In this document: piece after piece, positions 15,132 to 20,396 of the stretch | How the letters are laid out: each line of letters starts with the position of its first letter | Position numbering within the stretch: position 1 is the stretch's first letter | NCBI GenBank assembly: GCA_023132505.1 | Contig: JAGLYE010000003.1 | Location: 1 to 20,396 of the forward strand | Length of the DNA: 20,396 nt | Direction: 5' to 3' | Source of the DNA: Bacteroidales bacterium | GTDB taxonomy: Bacteria; Bacteroidota; Bacteroidia; Bacteroidales; B18-G4 | The notes under the pieces: generated by a model | The model's database searches: none | What the model was told of the DNA's origin: nothing | Seen by the model: the letters and a program-made list of their open reading frames with translations, nothing else | Position numbers and translations under genes: made by a program

Positions 15132-17237
15132 TTATTTAATAATAACCTTTTTATTAACAGATCCTTTTGTACTGGTGAGATTCAAGATGTAGATTCCCTT
15201 TGCAAAGTCAGATACATCGATACTGTTGTTGATGACACCTGAAACATTGGTGAGTACATCGGTATAAACAGCTTTGCCTGTGACATTTACCAGGCGCATT
15301 TCAACAGTTTGGTTTCCATCAAGTTTAAAATTCACATTTAATGCATCTGTTGCAGGGTTCGGGAAGATCTCGAGTTTTGTGAAAGCTTCCTCTTCTTCAA
15401 CACCCACATTGCCGATCTCATAGGTGATTTCCCATCCCGGGTAATTGAGTGTAGAATTCGAACTCCATGTAATAAATACGAATTCGCTTTCACAAACAAA
15501 CGGTCCGGGTATATCAGTGCCGGAGAATGTTCCCAGTGGGGTGTTGCCATCGAAAACTTTAACAAAGTCTTTGCCTTCTTCTGTGTCGAAATAATTGAAA
15601 TGAACTGTAATATTACTTGCATACAGCGGCTTGATCCTGAACATACATGTTGCACCGGGAGCATAATGGAATGATCCGCTGCCGTCATCAAATGTACCGA
15701 CAGCATCGGTGATCTCAAGAAGTCCTGAGCAGTAATCAGGGAAGTCAGAGTAAAACTCTGCCTTAAACCCGTTGCCGTTGCCACTGCCATCGGTGTTCAA
15801 GGTGATGAGCAGCTTATTTCCGGTGCTGGTATGTTGTGTTGGAAGCGTGCTTCCTGTATATTCACCAAGCATCGGAGCTGATGTTGTCTCACCATCATAT
15901 ATCCTGAGGTAATCGCCGGAACCCAGGTCGAATTCAACGAAGTATATGGTGATATCAGTAATAGAGTCTTCCTCATTTTGTGGATCGATCAGCCAGCTGA
16001 CATCTGTGTTTGCCTGTATGTCTTCGATCGGGCCACTGCCATCGGTAAACTGTCCTGATGGCTGGGTGATCACTTCCTGTCCTGATGCATAATAGGGGTA
16101 ATCAGGGTCGCTTGGGTAGAAATTCTTGACACAAGCCTGTCCGATATAAAAACCACCAACATTGCTGAGGGAATAATATCCATTGCCATAGCCACTCCAG
16201 CCGAAATTAAAGTGGAAATTATCGCTCTGGTACCCATCGCAAACAAAGGCATGACCCCCACCGGTTGAATATCCGGAATAATATATGGGGCGGCCAACAT
16301 CTACCTCTCCTTTCAGGATGGCGATCCATGAGCTTAGAGAAAAATTGGATTTTTCGAGGTAAACGGTGTTGTTATACCTCCAGAATGCATTCAGCCTGTT
16401 AGGTACCAAGGAGCTGTATGAGCCCGATCCGTCAGGGCCAAAATTCATATTCACCGAAACGGCGCAATGATAACCGAGCTCGGCAATGGGCCAGGGATTA
16501 TTGGAGTTGATATCGTCCATCATACCGTTCCACTGATAATATGTGTTCTCAAAATCGGCGCATTGAAGTCCGTAGGCAGGATTGCCCGGTGTATAGCAAT
16601 GGTCGCCTGTTCCGTTGATAGGATAGCGATAATAATGCATGATCGTGGACATGGCGGTAGCCACACAACCCACATAAGTATGTCCGCCCGAACCACCTGC
16701 ATCCTCGGGGCACATCAGGTTATACGGTGAATCCTGATTCCATGTGCTTGTAAGCAGGGGATCGACATCTTTTGGGTCGCTGAATATATTCAGATTGCTG
16801 ATTTCATCAGTGAGAAAATGTTTCCATTCAGCAGCGAAAGCTGCTTCCGGCTGGATATTATTTTCACGGATGTAGGCAATCTGGTCGACATAACCCTGCA
16901 TATAGCTTGAATAAACATAGGCATGCTCCCCTTTGGGAAATTCACCCCGGAATGAATAGCCAATGACAGGGTCATAGGCATCATCTGCAGAGATGATCAT
17001 AAAGCCGTCGTTTGTAAAATCAAAGGCATAAAAGGCGGGAATGCCATCAAGGTAAGTTGTATGATCATATGTGATGATCACATCGGCAAATGAGATTCCC
17101 TGATCATACTGGTTTACTTTTTCATAAAAGGCATTGATCGCCACTTTTCGGGCATCTTCCTTGTTAACTACGCCTGCTATTCCGCTTGAAAAAGCCAAAA
17201 CAACAAAGCCAAAGGTCAGTAGTAGGATTTTTTTCAT
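15132..17237 (-). CDS. C10 (streptopain-like) cysteine protease paralogue with CUB-like and T9SS domains
   Basis: A 701-residue protein with the same plan as its neighbour: signal peptide (about 1-22), propeptide (about 25-155), C10 catalytic domain (about 160-375), two CUB-like domains (about 385-495 and 500-607), and a T9SS sorting domain (about 622-701, from FPNPATDAL to KKVIIK). The dyad is C191 (GCVATAM) and H328 (GHAFVCDGY). Two supporting positions differ from the common family pattern: the Gln usually four residues after the VATA motif (Q195 in the paralogue) is Thr198, and the Trp of HxNWGW is Phe344, though Asn343 is kept. Activity is likely but specificity may differ. The ATG at 17237 starts MKKILLL. 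A -7 element is at 17273-17280. Confidence 0.92.
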   Translation of the reverse strand: MKKILLLTFGFVVLAFSSGIAGVVNKEDARKVAINAFYEKVNQYDQGISFADVIITYDHTTYLDGIPAFYAFDFTNDGFMIISADDAYDPVIGYSFRGEFPKGEHAYVYSSYMQGYVDQIAYIRENNIQPEAAFAAEWKHFLTDEISNLNIFSDPKDVDPLLTSTWNQDSPYNLMCPEDAGGSGGHTYVGCVATAMSTIMHYYRYPINGTGDHCYTPGNPAYGLQCADFENTYYQWNGMMDDINSNNPWPIAELGYHCAVSVNMNFGPDGSGSYSSLVPNRLNAFWRYNNTVYLEKSNFSLSSWIAILKGEVDVGRPIYYSGYSTGGGHAFVCDGYQSDNFHFNFGWSGYGNGYYSLSNVGGFYIGQACVKNFYPSDPDYPYYASGQEVITQPSGQFTDGSGPIEDIQANTDVSWLIDPQNEEDSITDITIYFVEFDLGSGDYLRIYDGETTSAPMLGEYTGSTLPTQHTSTGNKLLITLNTDGSGNGNGFKAEFYSDFPDYCSGLLEITDAVGTFDDGSGSFHYAPGATCMFRIKPLYASNITVHFNYFDTEEGKDFVKVFDGNTPLGTFSGTDIPGPFVCESEFVFITWSSNSTLNYPGWEITYEIGNVGVEEEEAFTKLEIFPNPATDALNVNFKLDGNQTVEMRLVNVTGKAVYTDVLTNVSGVINNSIDVSDFAKGIYILNLTSTKGSVNKKVIIK

Positions 17238-17272
17238 TGTATTAATAAGTTTAGTTTAAATTCTAGTGATGG

Positions 17273-17280
17273 CAAATATA
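17273..17280 (-). promoter_or_regulatory. -7 element for the upstream C10 protease
   Basis: TATATTTG on the minus strand, 35 bases before the ATG at 17237. No -33 box is recognisable. Confidence 0.5.
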
Positions 17281-17386
17281 TATATAATACTTCATTTATA
17301 AGATTGCATTTTACCATTTATTTAATACTGTATGCTTATTTTACAGACTATTGCTTAGGTAAAATGGTTGCACAAGTGCAATTAAT

Positions 17387-17421
17387 GTTGAGTTTTGAAT
17401 TTTGAGTTTTAAATTGACTTT
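17387..17421 (+). repeat. Degenerate heptad repeat, TTTGAGT type
   Basis: Five 7-mers in register: GTTGAGT, TTTGAAT, TTTGAGT, TTTAAAT, TGACTTT. Rotated, they read GTTTTGA, ATTTTGA, GTTTTAA, which differ from GTATYRA at one or two positions. It lies in the gap between the divergent C10 protease and hutI genes. Confidence 0.5.
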
Positions 17422-17431
17422 TTTTGCACAC

Positions 17432-17494
17432 CTATACTCAATACTCATCTTTCAATACTATTCGTAATACATAGTACGTAATACTTAATACGAA
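17432..17494 (-). repeat. Degenerate heptad repeat, AGTATTG type
   Basis: Nine 7-mers in unbroken register: CTATACT, CAATACT, CATCTTT, CAATACT, ATTCGTA, ATACATA, GTACGTA, ATACTTA, ATACGAA. On the minus strand the best copies are AGTATTG, i.e. GTATTGA, one change from GTATCGA. It ends seven bases before the possible hutI -7 element. Confidence 0.6.
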
Positions 17495-17500
17495 TTTTGT

Positions 17501-17508
17501 TAATTTCG
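17501..17508 (+). promoter_or_regulatory. Possible -7 element for hutI
   Basis: TAATTTCG is a TTCG variant of TAnnTTTG, 34 bases before the ATG at 17543. It supports that ATG over the TTG at 17510, which would leave only one base after the element. Confidence 0.3.
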
Positions 17509-17542
17509 CTTGTTAAAAGATGTTGCAATTCATTTCAGCTAT

Positions 17543-18814
17543 ATGTCATTACTAATCAAGAATATAAAGGTTTTGCTCCAGATAAGGGAAGGAGGGGAGT
17601 TGAAGGTTTCGGGCAAAGCAATGGCTGAACTCCCTCAACTCAACAATGCCTGGCTGCTTATTGATGGGGGAATAATCCTCGATTATGGGGAGATGGGTTC
17701 CTTTAATGTGGCCTTGGAGCAGGCTCCCGATGGCATTAAGCATATTGATGCTGAGGGTAAAATACTGATGCCTGCTTTTTGCGATTCCCATACCCACCTT
17801 GTTTACCCTGCCAGCAGGGAAATTGAGTATATCGATAAGATAAAAGGCTTATCCTACGAGGCGATCGCCAAACGTGGTGGCGGGATCTTGAATTCTGCAG
17901 GGAAAATGCATGAAGCCTCTGAAGAAGAGTTGATTGCGTCTGCAATGGAAAGACTGGAAGAAATCATGGGATTTGGTACGGGTGCGGTAGAAATCAAAAG
18001 CGGTTATGGCTTGAATACAGAGGATGAAATGAAGATGCTTAGGGTGATCAGGAAGTTGAAAGAACTGTCGCCCATAACGATTATCTCCACTTTCCTTGGT
18101 GCTCATGCCATTCCCATGGAATATAAAGGCCGTCAAGAAGCATATGTTGACCTGCTTATTAATGAAATGATCCCAAGGGTGGCTGCAGAGGAGCTTGCTG
18201 ATTATATCGATGTATTTTGTGACCGGGGTTTTTTCACAGTAGAGGATACCGACCGTATCCTTAATGCAGGGATGAAATTTGGCCTCAGGCCGAAGATCCA
18301 TGCCAATGAACTTGATTATTCAGGAGGGATACAGGTTGGGGTGAAGTATAATGCCCTTTCTGTCGACCATCTGGAATATACAGGGGAAGAAGAGATCAAA
18401 GCGTTGTCAGGTTCGGAAACCATGCCGACTCTCTTGCCGGGGGCATCATTTTTTCTCGGACTGATCTATGCACCGGCCAGAAAGATTATCGATGCAGGTC
18501 TTCCTGTGGCTATGGCCAGCGATTTTAATCCCGGTTCATCCCCATCCGGAAATATGCAGTTCATCCTTTCACTGGGAAGCATTGCCTATCGGATGCTCCC
18601 TGAAGAGGCTATCAATGCGGTGACCCTTAACGGTGCTTATGCCATGGGGCTGAGTGAGCAGCTTGGAAGTATTAGCAAAGGAAAGAAAGCTAATCTCATT
18701 ATAACAAAGAATATCCCATCTTATGAGTATCTGCCATATGCTTATGGCAGTGATAAGGTGGAGAAGCTTATTATTGATGGAGAGGTGGTGGTGGATAAGA
18801 ATGCCGAGTGCTGA
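17543..18814 (+). CDS. hutI: Imidazolonepropionase
   Basis: This amidohydrolase opens imidazolone-5-propionate to N-formimino-L-glutamate, the third step of histidine degradation, in the cytosol. From ATG 17543 it has 423 residues, near the usual size. Metal ligands are H83 and H85 in DSHTHLVY, H253 in KIHANEL, H276 in VDHLEYT and D327 in ASDFNPGSSP. The SGYGL and GAHAIP motifs are also present. The fold continues to the terminal strand VEKLIIDGEVV. A start 11 codons upstream (TTG 17510) adds an unconserved extension beside the possible -7 element and is less likely. The next gene, ftcD, starts 41 bp later and uses the product, so the two probably form an operon. The last codons and stop lie in a short heptad run. 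Confidence 0.95.
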   Translation: MSLLIKNIKVLLQIREGGELKVSGKAMAELPQLNNAWLLIDGGIILDYGEMGSFNVALEQAPDGIKHIDAEGKILMPAFCDSHTHLVYPASREIEYIDKIKGLSYEAIAKRGGGILNSAGKMHEASEEELIASAMERLEEIMGFGTGAVEIKSGYGLNTEDEMKMLRVIRKLKELSPITIISTFLGAHAIPMEYKGRQEAYVDLLINEMIPRVAAEELADYIDVFCDRGFFTVEDTDRILNAGMKFGLRPKIHANELDYSGGIQVGVKYNALSVDHLEYTGEEEIKALSGSETMPTLLPGASFFLGLIYAPARKIIDAGLPVAMASDFNPGSSPSGNMQFILSLGSIAYRMLPEEAINAVTLNGAYAMGLSEQLGSISKGKKANLIITKNIPSYEYLPYAYGSDKVEKLIIDGEVVVDKNAEC

Positions 18815-18823
18815 GTGCCTAAT
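18803..18823 (+). repeat. Short heptad run over the hutI stop codon
   Basis: GCCGAGT, GCTGAGT, GCCTAAT in register; the hutI stop (TGA, 18812-18814) is inside the second copy. The words resemble GAGTGCC/TAGTGCC at 10509-10522. Confidence 0.35.
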
Positions 18824-18855
18824 TAAATTAATCAACGAACAAACATAAAAGATAA

Positions 18856-20396
18856 ATGAAACAACTTATCGAATGCGTACCTAACTTCAGTGAAGGCAGG
18901 GATATGGCGGTGATCAGGCAGATTACGGATGAAATAGAAAAATCGGAAGGAGTGAAATTGCTGGATGTTGATCCCGGTGCTGCCACAAACCGTACGGTGG
19001 TCACTTTTGTAGGCGAACCCGAGCATGTGATCGAAGCAGCATTCAGGGCTGTTAAGAAGGCATCCGAAGTTATTGATATGCGCAAGCACAAGGGAGAACA
19101 TCCGCGAATGGGGGCTACGGATGTATGCCCGCTGGTACCTATTGCAAACATCAGCATGGAGGAGGCAGTTGAATATGCCCGCAAACTGGCAAAACGTATT
19201 GGTGATGAACTTAGCATCCCGATCTATTGTTATGAGAATGCCGCATTTACAGAAGAGAGAAGGAATCTTGCCAATTGCCGCTCAGGTGAGTATGAAGGCA
19301 TGCCCGAAAAGCTGAAAGATCCGCATTGGAAGCCCGATTTTGGTCCCGCCGAATTCAATGCCGGGGCAGGGGTGACCGCTGTTGGTGCACGCGATTTCCT
19401 TGTGGCTTTCAATGTGAATCTGAATACTACCTCTACCCGCAGGGCCAATGCTATCGCTTTCGATGTACGTGAACGTGGCCGCCCGAAACGGGAAAATGAA
19501 TCCATCTCCGGAAATATCCTTAAGGATGAAAATGGCAAGAATATTACAATCCCGGGTTCCCTCAAATCGGTCAAAGCCATTGGATGGTTCATCGAGGAAT
19601 ACGGCCTTGCCCAGATATCAATGAACCTGACAAACATCAGCATTACACCTGTGCATGTTGCTTTTGACGAAACATGCAAAAAGGCCGAGGACCGTGGCAT
19701 AAGGGTTACAGGTTCAGAGCTTGTGGGCCTGATCCCTATACAGGCTATGCTGGATGCAGGAAAATACTTCCTTAAGAAACAAAAACGCTCTGCCGGGATA
19801 TCAGAGAAAGAATTGCTGAAGATTGCTATTAAATCCATGGGACTGGACGATCTGAAACCCTTTATTCCCAAAGAAAAGATTATCGAGTATATGATAGAGG
19901 AAGTTGACGGGAATAAATTGGTAGACATGGACCTGACAGCTTTTGCTGATGAAACAGCAAGTGAATCCCCTGCACCCGGAGGCGGGTCTATTTCGGCATA
20001 TGTGGGTTCCCTTGGTGTTTCCCTCGGAACCATGGTTGCCAACCTTTCTTCTCATAAAAGAGGATGGGACGAACGCTGGGAAGAATATTCAGATTGGGCT
20101 GAGAAAGGCCAGGCACTGAAAGATGAACTCCTGTTCCTGGTTGATGAGGATACACGTGCTTTTAATAAGATCATGGAAGGTTTTGGCCTCCCTAAAAGCA
20201 CAGAGGGTGAAAAAGCTGCCAGGCACGAAGCTATACAGCAAGCCTCGAAATATGCTATGCAAATCCCTTTCAGGGTGATGGAACGCTGCCTGGAATCCAT
20301 GGAAGTGATGAAGGCCATGGCAGAAACCGGGCTCGAAGCCTCAGTATCGGATGCAGGCGTTGGTGCTCTGTGTGCCCGAACAGCTGTAATGGGGGC
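18856..20396 (+). CDS. ftcD: Bifunctional glutamate formiminotransferase/formiminotetrahydrofolate cyclodeaminase, 3' end outside window
   Basis: The frame is open from ATG 18856 to the window edge (513 full codons and two bases). The N-terminal half (about 1-300) is the formiminotransferase: IECVPNFSEGRD at the start, then KGEHPRMGATD with H82, which corresponds to the catalytic His82 of the mammalian enzyme, and the GVTAVGARDFLVAFNVNL core. It moves the formimino group of N-formiminoglutamate to tetrahydrofolate. A linker (about 300-345) leads to the cyclodeaminase domain (about 346 onward; ASESPAPGGGSISAY and the ALCARTAV region), which releases ammonia to give 5,10-methenyl-THF. The fused form, as in animals, lets the polyglutamated folate be channelled. 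It follows hutI directly and uses its product. hutU and hutH may lie to the right. Confidence 0.95.
   Translation, partial: MKQLIECVPNFSEGRDMAVIRQITDEIEKSEGVKLLDVDPGAATNRTVVTFVGEPEHVIEAAFRAVKKASEVIDMRKHKGEHPRMGATDVCPLVPIANISMEEAVEYARKLAKRIGDELSIPIYCYENAAFTEERRNLANCRSGEYEGMPEKLKDPHWKPDFGPAEFNAGAGVTAVGARDFLVAFNVNLNTTSTRRANAIAFDVRERGRPKRENESISGNILKDENGKNITIPGSLKSVKAIGWFIEEYGLAQISMNLTNISITPVHVAFDETCKKAEDRGIRVTGSELVGLIPIQAMLDAGKYFLKKQKRSAGISEKELLKIAIKSMGLDDLKPFIPKEKIIEYMIEEVDGNKLVDMDLTAFADETASESPAPGGGSISAYVGSLGVSLGTMVANLSSHKRGWDERWEEYSDWAEKGQALKDELLFLVDEDTRAFNKIMEGFGLPKSTEGEKAARHEAIQQASKYAMQIPFRVMERCLESMEVMKAMAETGLEASVSDAGVGALCARTAVMG

Noticed and set aside
19230..20042. Long minus-strand frame of 270 codons opposite ftcD
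   Set aside because: It is antisense to a gene with clear FTCD motifs in the plus strand; its composition (Ser/Pro/Arg-rich) is typical of a shadow frame.

Overview
The window reads as chromosome of a free-living or environmental member of the Bacteroidota, probably Bacteroidales-like. The evidence is the repeated TAnnTTTG -7 promoter element, the near absence of Shine-Dalgarno sequences, a TonB-dependent receptor with an N-terminal carboxypeptidase-like regulatory domain, two secreted proteases with type IX secretion (T9SS) sorting tails, and a 7TM-HD (PgpH-type) phosphohydrolase. Genes are densely packed, on both strands, mostly as single-gene transcription units.

Layout, left to right: a heptad-repeat remnant (1-48); chorismate synthase aroC (+) with an altered signature loop; convergent to it an ENPP-type phosphodiesterase lipoprotein (-); a large TonB-dependent receptor (-); a 563-bp non-coding gap; two unrecognised envelope genes (+), a small barrel-like protein and a lipoprotein; an SH3/NlpC-P60 peptidoglycan peptidase (-); a PgpH-like c-di-AMP phosphodiesterase (+); a WbqC-family protein (-); a two-gene thioredoxin operon (-), one lipoprotein and one cytosolic form; a stand-alone IS1595-type zinc-ribbon gene (+); a 24-copy heptad repeat; two tandem C10 (streptopain-like) proteases with CUB-like and T9SS domains (-); a second region of degenerate heptads; and the start of a histidine-degradation cluster, hutI followed by a bifunctional ftcD that runs off the right edge.

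Functionally there are three themes: cell-envelope and secreted hydrolysis (C10 proteases, C40 peptidase, ENPP, TonB receptor), redox and second-messenger housekeeping (thioredoxins, PgpH), and amino-acid metabolism (aroC, hutI-ftcD).

The most unusual signal is not a gene. At least five intergenic sites carry stretches with strict 7-bp periodicity whose words all reduce to variants of GTATYRA, ranging from a nearly perfect 24-copy array to strongly decayed forms. Shorter heptad runs cover stop codons of pgpH/wbqC and hutI. The best-preserved array starts 15 bp after the stop of the stand-alone transposase zinc-ribbon gene. I found no CRISPR array, tRNA, rRNA, complete insertion sequence or defence island.
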